Of a stretch of DNA of 64,000 bases, positions 20,574-30,069 are shown piece by piece. The stretch is from Sulfitobacter faviae. Lineage in GTDB: Bacteria > Pseudomonadota > Alphaproteobacteria > Rhodobacterales > Rhodobacteraceae. The notes beneath the pieces are model-generated. The model did no database searches. It saw only the letters and a list, made by a program, of their open reading frames with translations, and was not told the origin of the DNA. The first letter of the stretch is position 1; every line of letters starts with the position of its first letter. Where the stretch lies: positions 310,001 through 374,000 of the forward strand of contig NZ_PGFQ01000001.1 of NCBI RefSeq assembly GCF_029870955.1, given 5' to 3'. Both the position numbers and the translations under genes were made by a program.

Positions 20574-21257
20574 TCACGAACGCCGGTAGCTTTCGGCGAG
20601 CGCCTCGGGGCTGGCCCCCATCGCATAGCGCGCCAGCGTCCAGAGGTTGCGCCCCCCGCGCCGCAGCCAGCCCTGACGGCGGTATTTCTCGGCACTGGTC
20701 ACGGCGACGCCATTGAGCCGGGTCAAGCGGCCGCGCAGGGCGCGGGCGAGCGCCACATCCTCCATCAGCGGTTGATCGGGATAGCCGCCCACCGCGTCAT
20801 AAAGCGCGCGGGGCAAAAGCAAACCCTGATCGCCATAGGGCAAGCCAAGAGCGCTGCGCAGGTTCGCCCAGCCCGCCACCAAACGCGGCGCCAAACCGCG
20901 CTGATCGAAGCGCAGGCGAAACCACCCCGCGCCTTCGGCTCTGTGCGCCATGTGATCCTGCACCGCATCGCTCCAGCCCGGGGCCAGCACCGTGTCGGCG
21001 TGCAGCACCAAGAGCCACGCGCCCTGCGCCGCGTCGCAGCCACGCCGCAACTGCCCGCCCCGCGAAGGCGCGCCCGAGACGACCTCAGCCCCCCAGCCTT
21101 CGGCCAGCGCGCGCGTGCCATCCGTGGAGCCGCCATCGCTCAAGATCACCTCGCGGATCAGCCCGGCCTGCAAGCCTTCGACGAGCGCGGCGAGACAAGC
21201 GGGCAGCCCCGTGGCCGCGTTGAGACTGGGAATGACGACAGAGATCGGCGCGCGCAT
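20574..21257 (-). CDS. Family 2 glycosyltransferase (TIGR04283-like)
   Basis: 227-residue GT-A protein with ISVVIPSLNAATGLPACL at the N terminus, the nucleotide site DGGSTDGT, and a DXD-like LHADTVL. GLPYGDQGLLLPRALYDAVGGY and MEDVALARALR match the TIGR04283 group, which includes proteins linked to arsenosugar synthesis. In many genomes this gene sits beside a second transferase (TIGR04282); none is here, so the pathway is only a possibility. It has no membrane helix. Confidence 0.82.
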   Translation of the reverse strand: MRAPISVVIPSLNAATGLPACLAALVEGLQAGLIREVILSDGGSTDGTRALAEGWGAEVVSGAPSRGGQLRRGCDAAQGAWLLVLHADTVLAPGWSDAVQDHMAHRAEGAGWFRLRFDQRGLAPRLVAGWANLRSALGLPYGDQGLLLPRALYDAVGGYPDQPLMEDVALARALRGRLTRLNGVAVTSAEKYRRQGWLRRGGRNLWTLARYAMGASPEALAESYRRS

Positions 21258-21321
21258 GGTTGCCCCTTTTGGATGGCTTTGACAGGTTATATGTCATGGC
21301 CAGCAATCAAAGGACACCCGC

Positions 21322-22068
21322 ATGACCCCGCGCCGCATTCTGCGCCTCTCCGGCCCCGACACCCGCGACTTTCTGCAAGGAATCGTGACCAATGACGTCG
21401 GCAAACTGGACCAAGGCCCGATCTATGCCGCCCTGCTGACGCCGCAGGGCAAATATATGGCCGATTTCTTTCTGATCGCCGAGGGCGAAGGCGTTCTGCT
21501 GGACGTGGATGAGAGCCTTGGCGATATGCTGACCCAGCGGCTGTCGATGTATAAACTGCGCGCAAAGGTAACAATCGCGCCCACCGATCTGCACCTGCAC
21601 CGCGGCACCGGGCCTGCGCCCGACGACGCCTTAGCCGATCCGCGGCATCCCGAAATCGGCTGGCGCGCCTATCGCGACACCCCGCAAACCGAGGACGCGA
21701 CCGATTGGGACGCCCTGCGCGTGGCCCATCTGATCCCCGAGACGGGGATCGAACTCACCCCCGATACCTTTATCCTTGAGGCGGGGTTCGATCGGATCAA
21801 CGGGTTGGATTTCCGCAAAGGCTGCTATGTCGGCCAAGAGGTGACCGCCCGGATGAAACACAAGACCGAGTTGCGCAAAGGGCTGACCCGGGTCGAGGTC
21901 AGCGGCAGCGCCGCCCCCGGCACGGCAATCACGGCAGAGGGGAAACCCGCAGGCACGCTCTACACCCAAGCGGGCGGCCAGGCTTTGGCGCATCTGCGGT
22001 TCGACCGTGCCAAAGGCCCGATGCAGGCCGAAGGCGCAGAGGTCACTTGGCCCGGCCCTGCGACCTAA
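21322..22068 (+). CDS. ygfZ: Folate-binding YgfZ/GcvT-fold Fe-S maintenance protein
   Basis: 248 residues. The diagnostic motif is KGCYVGQEVTARMKHK (K-G-C-Y-x-G-Q-E) near residue 172, with an N-terminal aminomethyltransferase-like fold (RILRLSGPDTRDFLQGIVTND). YgfZ/IBA57 proteins help to assemble or repair Fe-S clusters in certain enzymes in a folate-dependent way. It stands alone here, convergent with efp. The family is firm; the client enzymes are not known. Confidence 0.9.
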   Translation: MTPRRILRLSGPDTRDFLQGIVTNDVGKLDQGPIYAALLTPQGKYMADFFLIAEGEGVLLDVDESLGDMLTQRLSMYKLRAKVTIAPTDLHLHRGTGPAPDDALADPRHPEIGWRAYRDTPQTEDATDWDALRVAHLIPETGIELTPDTFILEAGFDRINGLDFRKGCYVGQEVTARMKHKTELRKGLTRVEVSGSAAPGTAITAEGKPAGTLYTQAGGQALAHLRFDRAKGPMQAEGAEVTWPGPAT

Positions 22069-22100
22069 GCACCGCGCGACGCTAAAAGGCCCCCACGAAA

Positions 22101-22126
22101 CAAAAAGCCCCGGCAAAGCCGGGGCT
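22101..22126 (-). terminator. Rho-independent terminator of efp
   Basis: AGCCCCGGC and GCCGGGGCT form a nine-pair stem with an AAA loop. Read on the minus strand it is followed by TTTTT, so it terminates efp transcripts. It may also stop ygfZ transcripts weakly. Confidence 0.85.
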
Positions 22127-22154
22127 GATCTCCTTTACCAAAGATGACGTTGCG

Positions 22155-22718
22155 TCAAGCGCGTTCGACATATTCCATGGTTTCCGTGTTCACGACGATG
22201 TCTTCGTCTTGGCCCACGAAGGGCGGCACGGTGATCTTCACACCGTTGTCGAGCACGGCAGGTTTAAAGGAATTCGCCGCCGTTTGGCCCTTCACCACCG
22301 GCTCGGTTTCGGCCACTTTGCAGGTCACCTTCTGCGGCAGGGAGGCGTTCAGCGCCTCTTCCTCGTGATATTCGACCACGATCATCATGCCGTCCTGCAA
22401 GAAGGGGCGACGCTCGCCCAAAAGCTCGGCAGGCAGTTGCACCTGCTCATAGGTTTCGGTGTCCATCACCACCAGCATACCGTCGTCTTCATACAGAAAT
22501 TGCTGGTCTTTTTGCTCCAAACGCACGCGCTCGACCTTGTCGGCGGAACGGAAGCGTTCGTTCAATTTGGAGCCGTTGCGCAGGTTGCGCATCTCGACTT
22601 GGGCAAAGGCGCCGCCCTTGCCGGGCTTCACGTGATCGACCTTCACAGCCGCCCAGAGGCCACCGTTATGTTCAAGGACGTTTCCGGGGCGGATCTCGTT
22701 TCCGTTAATCTTGGGCAT
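22155..22718 (-). CDS. efp: Translation elongation factor P
   Basis: 187 residues from [19 protein letters not shown]. The three beta-barrel domains are complete. The loop [10 protein letters not shown] carries the Lys that is lysylated in many bacteria and relieves ribosome stalling at proline runs. I start at MPKIN and not at an upstream in-frame ATG because the KOW-like domain begins there. No epmA or epmB is nearby. Confidence 0.96.
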   Translation of the reverse strand: MPKINGNEIRPGNVLEHNGGLWAAVKVDHVKPGKGGAFAQVEMRNLRNGSKLNERFRSADKVERVRLEQKDQQFLYEDDGMLVVMDTETYEQVQLPAELLGERRPFLQDGMMIVVEYHEEEALNASLPQKVTCKVAETEPVVKGQTAANSFKPAVLDNGVKITVPPFVGQDEDIVVNTETMEYVERA

Positions 22719-22939
22719 GTGACAAAACCACGACATAAGGTTGATGATATGATGTTCGGGTCTATATCGGGAGGGATGGTCCCCTGCAAGCAGGCGTTAT
22801 TCTCTGCTGCCACACCAACTAGATATGCGCAAGCTGCATGGGAGATATGCTAAATAGAGGTATCCGAATCAAAAGATATCCGTCATAAGGGCCTCCACGC
22901 CCGAATGACAAGAGCAAGAATAATCGAAAGGACGACGAG

Positions 22940-23260
22940 ATGAAAGATTTCGTTGATGGCACCGCTTTCAACAACGAGCAAGGCAACCGCGCACGCAAGC
23001 TCTTTGCTGCTGTGGTGCTAGCTGCTTTGGATGACGCAATTGCCGATGACAAGAAATATGGCAACGGCCCGGAACAGATCGCCCGCTGGGCCCGCTCGCG
23101 CGATGGCCGCGAGGTTCTGAGCTGTGCCGGTATCGACCCCAACGAGCGGGTCGTCGAAGGTTTGATGGAATTCGTCGGCAAAGGCGTGCGGACATCCGTC
23201 GCCCTGTCGCGTGAAGAATCCGAGCGCCGCAATGCCGCGCTTCAGGCCGAAGCCGCCTAA
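22940..23260 (+). CDS. Small conserved rhodobacteral protein (DUF6280-like)
   Basis: 106 residues, soluble, charged, starting [20 protein letters not shown] after an AAAGGACGACGAG ribosome site. It resembles short proteins conserved in Rhodobacterales that I recall as DUF6280; I cannot confirm this here. No enzyme motif is visible. It is followed by a strong terminator, so it is a single-gene unit. Function unknown. Confidence 0.75.
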   Translation: MKDFVDGTAFNNEQGNRARKLFAAVVLAALDDAIADDKKYGNGPEQIARWARSRDGREVLSCAGIDPNERVVEGLMEFVGKGVRTSVALSREESERRNAALQAEAA

Positions 23261-23286
23261 GAGATATTCGCCAAGCGGCGCAATTG

Positions 23287-23312
23287 ACGCAGCCTTCGGG
23301 CTGCGTTTTTTT
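23287..23312 (+). terminator. Rho-independent terminator
   Basis: ACGCAGCC and GGCTGCGT pair around a TTCG loop, followed by a run of seven T. It ends the small gene upstream. An A-run is absent on the other side, so it works on the plus strand only. Confidence 0.92.
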
Positions 23313-23388
23313 GTGTCTGCCCCTCGGCGATGGGCTTTCCCCTGCCCCTGATTTGCGCCAATTTGCGCGAAACCAAGGGCGAGCAGAC

Positions 23389-24846
23389 ATGACCAAAGCC
23401 ATCATGATCCAAGGCACCGGCAGCAATGTCGGCAAGTCGATGATCGTCGCCGGATTGATCCGCGCCTGCACCCGGCGTGGCCTGCGTGTGCGCCCTTTCA
23501 AACCGCAGAACATGTCCAACAACGCCGCCGTCACCGAAGACGGGGGCGAGATTGGCCGCGCGCAGGCGTTGCAGGCCCGCGCGGCGGGCGTGGCCCCGCA
23601 TACGGATATGAACCCGGTGCTGCTGAAACCCCAAAGCGCCACGGGCGCGCAGGTGGTGGTGCAAGGCAAGATCGCAGGCCAGCAAGAGGCACGGGAATTT
23701 GGCCGCAACAAAGCCAGCCTGATGCCCGCGGTGCTGCAATCCTTTCACCGTTTGGCCGAAAGCTGCGACCTAATCGTGATCGAGGGTGCGGGCTCTCCGG
23801 CTGAGACGAACCTGCGAGCCGGCGACATCGCCAATATGGGCTTTGCACGCGCCGCCGGGGTGTCGGTGGTGCTGATGGGCGATATCGACCGCGGCGGGGT
23901 GATCGCGCAGATCGTCGGCACACAGGCCGTGCTCTCCCCCGAGGATAACGCGCTAATCCGCGGCTTTGCGGTGAACAAATTCCGCGGTGACCGCAGCCTC
24001 TTTGACGCAGGGCGCGATGACATCGCCGCGCGTACCGGCTGGCCGAGCCTTGGGGTGATCCCCTGGTTCGACGCCGCCCACCGCCTGCCCGCCGAAGACG
24101 TGATGGACCTGCCCGCCCGCGCCCGTTCAGGCGGTTCGGGCTGCGTTATCGCCGTGCCGCGCCTGCCCCGGATCGCCAATTTCGATGACCTCGACCCATT
24201 GGCCGCCGAGCCGGGCGTCGACCTGCGGATGATCATGCCGGGCAGCCCCCTGCCCGCTGACGCCGATCTGGTACTGATGGTCGGCAGTAAATCCACGATC
24301 TCCGACCTCGAAGCCTTCCGGGCCGAGGGGTGGGACATCGACCTTGCCGCCCATATCCGGCGCGGCGGCCATGTGCTGGGGCTTTGCGGTGGCTATCAGA
24401 TGCTGGGCAAGACTATCACCGATCCGCAGGGGATCGAAGGCCCGGCGGCGCGGGTGGCCGGGCTGGGGCATTTGGACGTCGAAACCACGATGGCCCCGCT
24501 GAAACATCTGTCGGAAAAGTCCGGCCAGCACCCAGCCAGCGGCACCGCCCTCACCGGCTATGAGATCCATATCGGAGAGACCACCGGCCCCGACTGCGCC
24601 CGCGCGTGGCTGACTTTCGACGGCACGCCCGAGGGCGCGGCCTCCCCTTCGGGCCGGGTTCAGGGCTGCTATATGCATGGGATTTTCAGCTCGGATGCCT
24701 TCCGCCGTGCCTATCTTGGCGGCTTCGGCGTCTCCTCATCGCTGGACTTTGAATCCGGCGTCGAAGAGGCGCTGGACGCGCTGGCCGATCATGTCGAGAC
24801 CTATATGGATGTCGACCTGTTCCTCTCCCTCGCGGCAGAGGTCTAG
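23389..24846 (+). CDS. cobQ: Cobyric acid synthase
   Basis: 485-residue ATP- and glutamine-dependent amidase that adds four amide groups to adenosylcobyrinic a,c-diamide in B12 synthesis. The N-terminal dethiobiotin-synthase-like ATPase starts [11 protein letters not shown]. The C-terminal triad-type glutaminase shows the nucleophile Cys in [10 protein letters not shown] and the His in [10 protein letters not shown]. The ATG at 23389 directly precedes the P-loop; an earlier in-frame start would run into the terminator. Other cob genes are not in the window. Confidence 0.95.
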   Translation: MTKAIMIQGTGSNVGKSMIVAGLIRACTRRGLRVRPFKPQNMSNNAAVTEDGGEIGRAQALQARAAGVAPHTDMNPVLLKPQSATGAQVVVQGKIAGQQEAREFGRNKASLMPAVLQSFHRLAESCDLIVIEGAGSPAETNLRAGDIANMGFARAAGVSVVLMGDIDRGGVIAQIVGTQAVLSPEDNALIRGFAVNKFRGDRSLFDAGRDDIAARTGWPSLGVIPWFDAAHRLPAEDVMDLPARARSGGSGCVIAVPRLPRIANFDDLDPLAAEPGVDLRMIMPGSPLPADADLVLMVGSKSTISDLEAFRAEGWDIDLAAHIRRGGHVLGLCGGYQMLGKTITDPQGIEGPAARVAGLGHLDVETTMAPLKHLSEKSGQHPASGTALTGYEIHIGETTGPDCARAWLTFDGTPEGAASPSGRVQGCYMHGIFSSDAFRRAYLGGFGVSSSLDFESGVEEALDALADHVETYMDVDLFLSLAAEV

Positions 24847-24878
24847 GCTGGAGAGCGCGCAGCCCTCCAGCCCAACGC

Positions 24879-25994
24879 TTAAAACTCGACGACCGCGCGG
24901 ATCGATTCACCCTTGTGCATCAGATCGAAGCCTTCGTTGATCTGATCCAAAGTCAGTTTGTGGGTGATCATCGGGTCGATCTCGATCTTGCCGTTCATGT
25001 ACCAGTCGACGATCTTGGGGACATCCGTCCGCCCCTTGGCCCCGCCAAAGGCGGTGCCGCGCCAGACCCGACCGGTGACCAGCTGGAAAGGCCGCGTCGA
25101 AATCTCGGCCCCCGCGGGTGCCACGCCGATGATGATGCTCTCGCCCCAGCCCTTATGCGCGCATTCCAGCGCGTCGCGCATGACTTTGGTGTTGCCAGTC
25201 GCGTCAAAGGAGTAATCGGCGCCGCCCTTGGTCAGTTCAACCAGATGCCCGACCAGATCGCCGTCAACTTTCGTGGGGTTCACGAAATCGGTCATGCCGA
25301 AGTAACGCGCGGCAACTTCCTTGTCGTCATTGAGGTCGACGCCCACGATCTGATCCGCCCCGGCCATGCGCAGGCCCTGAATGACGTTCAGACCGATGCC
25401 GCCCAACCCAAAGACCACGCAACGCGCGCCCAGCTCGACCTTAGCAGTGTTGATCACCGCCCCGATGCCCGTGGTGACGCCACAGCCGATGTAGCAAATC
25501 TTGTCAAAAGGCGCGTCCTTGCGCACCTTGGCCAGCGCGATTTCGGGCACCACGGTGTGGTTGGCGAAGGTCGAACAGCCCATGTAGTGGTGGATCGGCG
25601 TGCCATCCAGCATGGAGAACCGCGTCGTGCCGTCGGGTAGCTTGCCTTGGCCTTGGGTCACGCGGATCGCCTGACACAGGTTGGTCTTGCCGCTCAAGCA
25701 ATATTCACACTCCCGGCATTCTGGCGTGTAGAGCGGGATGACGTGATCGCCCGGCTCCAGCGTGGTGACGCCCTCGCCCACTTCCAGCACGACGCCCGCC
25801 CCCTCATGGCCGAGGATGGCGGGGAAGATGCCTTCGGGATCGTCGCCCGAGCGGGTGAACTCATCGGTATGGCACAGGCCGGTCGCCTTGATCTCGACCA
25901 AGACCTCGCCCCGTTTCGGGCCTTCGAGGTTCACCTCCATGATTTCAAGCGGTTTGCCGGCTTCCACGGCAACGGCGGCACGGGTTCTCATCAT
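24879..25994 (-). CDS. frmA: S-(hydroxymethyl)glutathione dehydrogenase (class III alcohol dehydrogenase)
   Basis: 371-residue zinc NAD-dependent dehydrogenase that oxidises the glutathione-formaldehyde adduct. Catalytic zinc ligands lie in GLCHTDEF and GHEGAG; the structural zinc is held by [15 protein letters not shown]. The Rossmann glycines are in [14 protein letters not shown]. The start is the first of two Met codons after AAGGAGAGACCC. An S-formylglutathione hydrolase gene is not adjacent. In marine Roseobacters it serves formaldehyde from methylated compounds and also S-nitrosoglutathione reduction. Confidence 0.95.
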   Translation of the reverse strand: MMRTRAAVAVEAGKPLEIMEVNLEGPKRGEVLVEIKATGLCHTDEFTRSGDDPEGIFPAILGHEGAGVVLEVGEGVTTLEPGDHVIPLYTPECRECEYCLSGKTNLCQAIRVTQGQGKLPDGTTRFSMLDGTPIHHYMGCSTFANHTVVPEIALAKVRKDAPFDKICYIGCGVTTGIGAVINTAKVELGARCVVFGLGGIGLNVIQGLRMAGADQIVGVDLNDDKEVAARYFGMTDFVNPTKVDGDLVGHLVELTKGGADYSFDATGNTKVMRDALECAHKGWGESIIIGVAPAGAEISTRPFQLVTGRVWRGTAFGGAKGRTDVPKIVDWYMNGKIEIDPMITHKLTLDQINEGFDLMHKGESIRAVVEF

Positions 25995-26081
25995 GGGTCT
26001 CTCCTTCGGGTGTGATCTCTGCTGCTTTATGAAGCACGCATGCGGCAAATGTCCAACGCAGAAAACGCCGCTCTGATCGCC

Positions 26082-26543
26082 TCAACCGGTGATCGGCGCG
26101 TCGGATTTGATCTGCCGTAGGATCACATTCGTCGTGGCCGAATTCACCGCCGGATGCAGGAACAGAAAGCTCTCCAAAAAGGCGTTATAGGCGTCGATAT
26201 CGCGACACAGCACGCGCAGGTGATAATCTGCTTGGCCCGTGGTGGCGAAACATTCCGTCACCTCTGTCCGGCTTTGGATCGCCCGGATGAAACTGGCGAG
26301 GGCCGAGGCGTCATGCCGGGTCAGATGCACATGCACCATCGCCTCGAACCCCAGCCCCATCGCCTTGGGGTCGACCACGGCGGCGTAGCGTTTGATCACC
26401 CCCGCCTGCTCCAACGCCTTGACCCGCCGCCAGCAGGCGGAGGCGGAAATGTTCAGCTTTTCTGCCAGTTGTGCGTTGGGCAGGCGCGAATCCTGCTGGA
26501 GCAGGAAGACAAGCTGTCGGTCAGTCGCGTCCATTTCATTCAT
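26082..26543 (-). CDS. Lrp/AsnC-family transcriptional regulator
   Basis: 153 residues. The helix-turn-helix is SRLPNAQLAEKLNISASACW, followed by a RAM domain with ECFATTGQADYHLRVLCRD. It is divergent from the indolepyruvate oxidoreductase gene; the intergenic region has a perfect palindrome. By position it probably controls aromatic or branched amino-acid catabolism. Confidence 0.9.
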   Translation of the reverse strand: MNEMDATDRQLVFLLQQDSRLPNAQLAEKLNISASACWRRVKALEQAGVIKRYAAVVDPKAMGLGFEAMVHVHLTRHDASALASFIRAIQSRTEVTECFATTGQADYHLRVLCRDIDAYNAFLESFLFLHPAVNSATTNVILRQIKSDAPITG

Positions 26544-26573
26544 CGGGTAAATCTTTCACTCAGCGGAGTACCT

Positions 26574-26590
26574 GCGGATAATTTATCCGC
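26574..26590. promoter_or_regulatory. Palindromic candidate operator upstream of indolepyruvate oxidoreductase
   Basis: GCGGATA-ATT-TATCCGC is a perfect 7+7 palindrome with a 3-bp spacer, in the 124-bp region between the Lrp gene and the oxidoreductase. A TATACT at 26643-26648 could be a -10 element for the oxidoreductase. The palindrome is seen; the regulator assignment is inferred. Confidence 0.45.
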
Positions 26591-26667
26591 GCATCCGCGA
26601 CAAAGCCAGCAGAATGGGTGCAAAAATTCGCGCATCCTGCGGTATACTTCCCAGTGAGGAGACCCCC

Positions 26668-29600
26668 ATGACAGAACAACCGCGCGAATTTACCACTTAT
26701 AAACTTGATGACCGCTATGATCAGTCCGAAGGCCGCGTCTTTCTGACCGGGACGCAGGCGCTGGTGCGCATCATGCTAGATCAGGCCCGGCGTGATCGCG
26801 CGGCTGGGTTGAATACCGCCGGGTTCGTCTCGGGCTACCGTGGCTCGCCTCTGGGCGGGCTCGATCTGGAATACTGGCGCATCAAGGACCGCGTGGCCGA
26901 GGCGGGGGTGAAGTTCCTTCCGGCGGTGAACGAAGACCTCGGCGCCACCGCGGTCTTGGGCGCGCAGCAGGCGCATCTCGACCCGCAGGCCGAGGTCGAG
27001 GGCGTCTTCTCCATGTGGTACGGCAAGGGGCCGGGGGTGGACCGCTCGGGCGACGCGCTGAAACACGGAAACGCCTATGGCTCCGCGCCCAAGGGCGGCG
27101 TGCTGGTGGTGGCGGGCGACGACCACGGCTGCGTGTCGTCGTCGATGCCGCACCAGTCCGACGTGGGCTTCATGTCGTGGTTCATGCCGACGCTGAACCC
27201 GGCTTCCGTCGCCGAATACCAAGCCTTCGGCGAATACGGCATCGCGCTGTCGCGTTTCTCGGGCACATGGGTCGGCTTCAAGGCGATCTCGGAAACCGTG
27301 GAGAGCGGCGCCTCGGTCGAACTCACGCCCGACCGTGTGTTCAAGCAACCTGACTACACCGCCCCCCAGGGCGGGCTGCATGTGCGCTTGGGCGATCTCC
27401 CCTCCCCCGAGATCGAGACGCGACTGCACCACAAGCTCGACGCGGTGCAGGCCTTCATGCGCGCCAACCCGATCGACCGGCATATCTACGAGACGCAGGA
27501 CGCCTCCTTCGGCATCGTCACCACTGGCAAGGGCCATCTCGACACGATGGAGGCACTTCGGCTTCTGGACCTTGATGAGGCCGCCTGCCGCCGTCTGGGC
27601 ATCGATATCTACAAGATCGGCATGGTTTGGCCGCTGGCGCTGGACGATGCGCTCGACTTCGTGAAGGGCAAACGCGAAGTGCTTGTGATCGAAGAGAAAC
27701 GCGGCATCATCGAAAGCCAGTTCAAGGAGGCCTTCTACGACTGGCCCGGCTCGAAACCGGCGCGGATGGTCGGCAAACATGACGAGAACCTCGAAGAACT
27801 GGTGCCCTGGACCGGGGAGCTGTCGCCGCTGAAGCTGGTGCCGATCATCGCAGCACGTCTCGACGCCTTCTTCCCCGAAGAGAAGCTGCTCGAAAAAGCC
27901 CGCGCCCTGACCGACCAGCCGCCGGTGCTGCTGAACGTCGAGGGCGCCACCCGCACCCCCTATTTCTGCTCCGGCTGCCCGCATAACTCCTCCACCAAGC
28001 TGCCGGAGGGGTCGAAGGCGAACTCCGGCATCGGCTGCCATGTCATGGCCTCGTGGATGGACCGCGAGACGGCGGGTTTTGCCCAGATGGGCGGCGAAGG
28101 CGTGCCGTGGATCGCGACTTCGATGTTTAACGGGAACAAGCACGTCTTCCAGAACCTTGGCGAGGGCACTTGGTATCACTCCGGCTCCTTGGCGATCCGG
28201 CAGGCGGTCGCGGCGAAGACCAACATCACCTACAAGATCCTCTACAACGACGCAGTGGCGATGACCGGCGGCCAGCCGGTGGACGGCCCCGTTTCCGTCG
28301 CCGCCATCGCGCAGGCCTGCCGCGCCGAGGGCGTGGAGCGGATCGCGCTGGTCTCGGACCGGCCCGAACTGCTGCCCAAGGGCGACTTCCCGGAGGGCAC
28401 CACCTTCGATCACCGCGGCGATCTTGACCGCGTGCAACGCGAGCTGCGCGAGATCCCGGGCGTCACCGTGCTGATCTACGAACAGACCTGCGCCACCGAG
28501 AAACGCCGCAAGCGCAAACGCGGGCTGATGGACGACCCGAAGAAATTCGTGATGATCAACGATCTGGTCTGCGAAGGCTGCGGCGATTGCAGTCTCGAGT
28601 CGAACTGCCTGAGCGTCGAGCCCAAGAAGACCGAGTTCGGCACCAAACGGCAGATCAACCAGTCCACCTGCAACAAGGATTACTCCTGCCTTAACGGCTT
28701 CTGCCCGTCCTTCGTCACCGTCGAGGGCGGCAGCCGCCGCAAGCGCTCGGGCGCGGGGCTGGACGTGGCGGGTCTGTCGGCGCAGCTTCCGATGCCGGAG
28801 TTGCCCAAGCTCGACCAACCCTTCAACCTGCTGGTGACCGGCGTCGGCGGCACCGGCGTGGTGACCGTGGGCGCGCTCATCACCATGGCGGCGCATCTCG
28901 AGGGGCTGGGCTCCAGCGTGCTCGACTTCACCGGCTTTGCGCAGAAATTCGGCACCGTGCTGGGCTATGTCCGTCTGGCGAAACGGCCCGGGGAGGTGCA
29001 TCAGGTGCGCATCGATCAGGGCGGCGCCGACGCGGTGATTGGCTGCGACATGGTGGTGAGTTCCGCGCCCAAAGCCTCGGCGCATTACCGGCGCGGGACG
29101 CAGATCGTGCTGAACCGTGCCGAGATGCCCACCGGTGATCTGGTGCTGAACCGCGACGCCGACCTGCGCATCGACGACCGCGAGGCGGTGATCGCGCAGG
29201 CCGTGGGGGCCGAGAACCTCGCCGCCTTCGACGCCAACGTCATGGCCGAGAAGCTGATGGGCGACGCGGTCTTTGCCAACGTGATGATGCTCGGTTTCGC
29301 TTGGCAGAAGGGTCTCGTGCCGGTCTCGCTCACAGCACTTGAGCAGGCAATCGAATTGAACGGCGTGGTGCCCGACAAGAACCGCGCCGCCTTTGGCTTT
29401 GGCAGGGTCATGGCGGGCAACCCGCAGGCGATCGAGGCGCATTTCGCCCCCGCGCCCGCGCCCGACGACAGTGTCGAAGGCCTGATCGCGCGGCGGATGG
29501 AATTCCTCACCGGCTACCAGAACGCCGCCTACGCCCAGCGCTACAAGGACAAGCTCGACGCGCTGGCGGGCAAGCTGCCCGAGGGCGCCGACGACCTGAT

Positions 29601-30069
29601 GCGCGCGGCGGCGAAATCGCTGTTCAAGCTGATGGCCTATAAGGACGAATACGAGGTCGCGCGCCTGCACCGTCAAAGCGGTTTCGAGGAGCGTATCGCC
29701 GATACTTTCGAGGGCGACTACAAGGTGCATTATCACCTTGCCCCGCCCGCTTGGCCCACCGGCACGGATGGTCGCGGACGCCCCAACAAGCGAAAGTTCG
29801 GCCCCTGGATGGGCCGCGCCTTCGACCTTCTGGCGGCGATGAAACCGCTGCGCGGCACATGGGCCGACCCGTTCAGCTACGGTGCCGACCGCAAGCTCGA
29901 GGTCGGTCTGATCGGCTGGTACGAGGAGGTCATGGCAAAGGCCCCCGCCCTGCCACATGACGCGGCGCTGGCGGTGCTTTCCGCGCCGATGGAAATCCGC
30001 GGCTACGGCCCCGTGAAAGAGGCCGCAGCCGAGAAAGTGCAGGCCGAGGTGGCCGCGCGCCTAGGCTAA
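26668..30069 (+). CDS. Fused indolepyruvate ferredoxin oxidoreductase (IorA-IorB type)
   Basis: 1133-residue single-chain 2-oxoacid:ferredoxin oxidoreductase that oxidatively decarboxylates aryl- or branched 2-oxoacids to acyl-CoA. The N-terminal pyrimidine-binding region starts GRVFLTGTQALVR with SGYRGSPLGG. TPP and Fe-S regions follow (FCSGCPHNSSTK, GIGCHVMASWM). A CEGCGDCSLESNC cluster motif is near residue 632. The C-terminal gamma domain starts at LLVTGVGGTGVVTVG near 728. The ATG at 26668 follows a GAGGAG site. Its stop overlaps that of the convergent cupin gene. Confidence 0.93.
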   Translation: MTEQPREFTTYKLDDRYDQSEGRVFLTGTQALVRIMLDQARRDRAAGLNTAGFVSGYRGSPLGGLDLEYWRIKDRVAEAGVKFLPAVNEDLGATAVLGAQQAHLDPQAEVEGVFSMWYGKGPGVDRSGDALKHGNAYGSAPKGGVLVVAGDDHGCVSSSMPHQSDVGFMSWFMPTLNPASVAEYQAFGEYGIALSRFSGTWVGFKAISETVESGASVELTPDRVFKQPDYTAPQGGLHVRLGDLPSPEIETRLHHKLDAVQAFMRANPIDRHIYETQDASFGIVTTGKGHLDTMEALRLLDLDEAACRRLGIDIYKIGMVWPLALDDALDFVKGKREVLVIEEKRGIIESQFKEAFYDWPGSKPARMVGKHDENLEELVPWTGELSPLKLVPIIAARLDAFFPEEKLLEKARALTDQPPVLLNVEGATRTPYFCSGCPHNSSTKLPEGSKANSGIGCHVMASWMDRETAGFAQMGGEGVPWIATSMFNGNKHVFQNLGEGTWYHSGSLAIRQAVAAKTNITYKILYNDAVAMTGGQPVDGPVSVAAIAQACRAEGVERIALVSDRPELLPKGDFPEGTTFDHRGDLDRVQRELREIPGVTVLIYEQTCATEKRRKRKRGLMDDPKKFVMINDLVCEGCGDCSLESNCLSVEPKKTEFGTKRQINQSTCNKDYSCLNGFCPSFVTVEGGSRRKRSGAGLDVAGLSAQLPMPELPKLDQPFNLLVTGVGGTGVVTVGALITMAAHLEGLGSSVLDFTGFAQKFGTVLGYVRLAKRPGEVHQVRIDQGGADAVIGCDMVVSSAPKASAHYRRGTQIVLNRAEMPTGDLVLNRDADLRIDDREAVIAQAVGAENLAAFDANVMAEKLMGDAVFANVMMLGFAWQKGLVPVSLTALEQAIELNGVVPDKNRAAFGFGRVMAGNPQAIEAHFAPAPAPDDSVEGLIARRMEFLTGYQNAAYAQRYKDKLDALAGKLPEGADDLMRAAAKSLFKLMAYKDEYEVARLHRQSGFEERIADTFEGDYKVHYHLAPPAWPTGTDGRGRPNKRKFGPWMGRAFDLLAAMKPLRGTWADPFSYGADRKLEVGLIGWYEEVMAKAPALPHDAALAVLSAPMEIRGYGPVKEAAAEKVQAEVAARLG

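Noticed and set aside
26776..29958. 1060-codon frame on the minus strand
   Set aside because: Shadow of the indolepyruvate oxidoreductase, typical of high G+C codon use.
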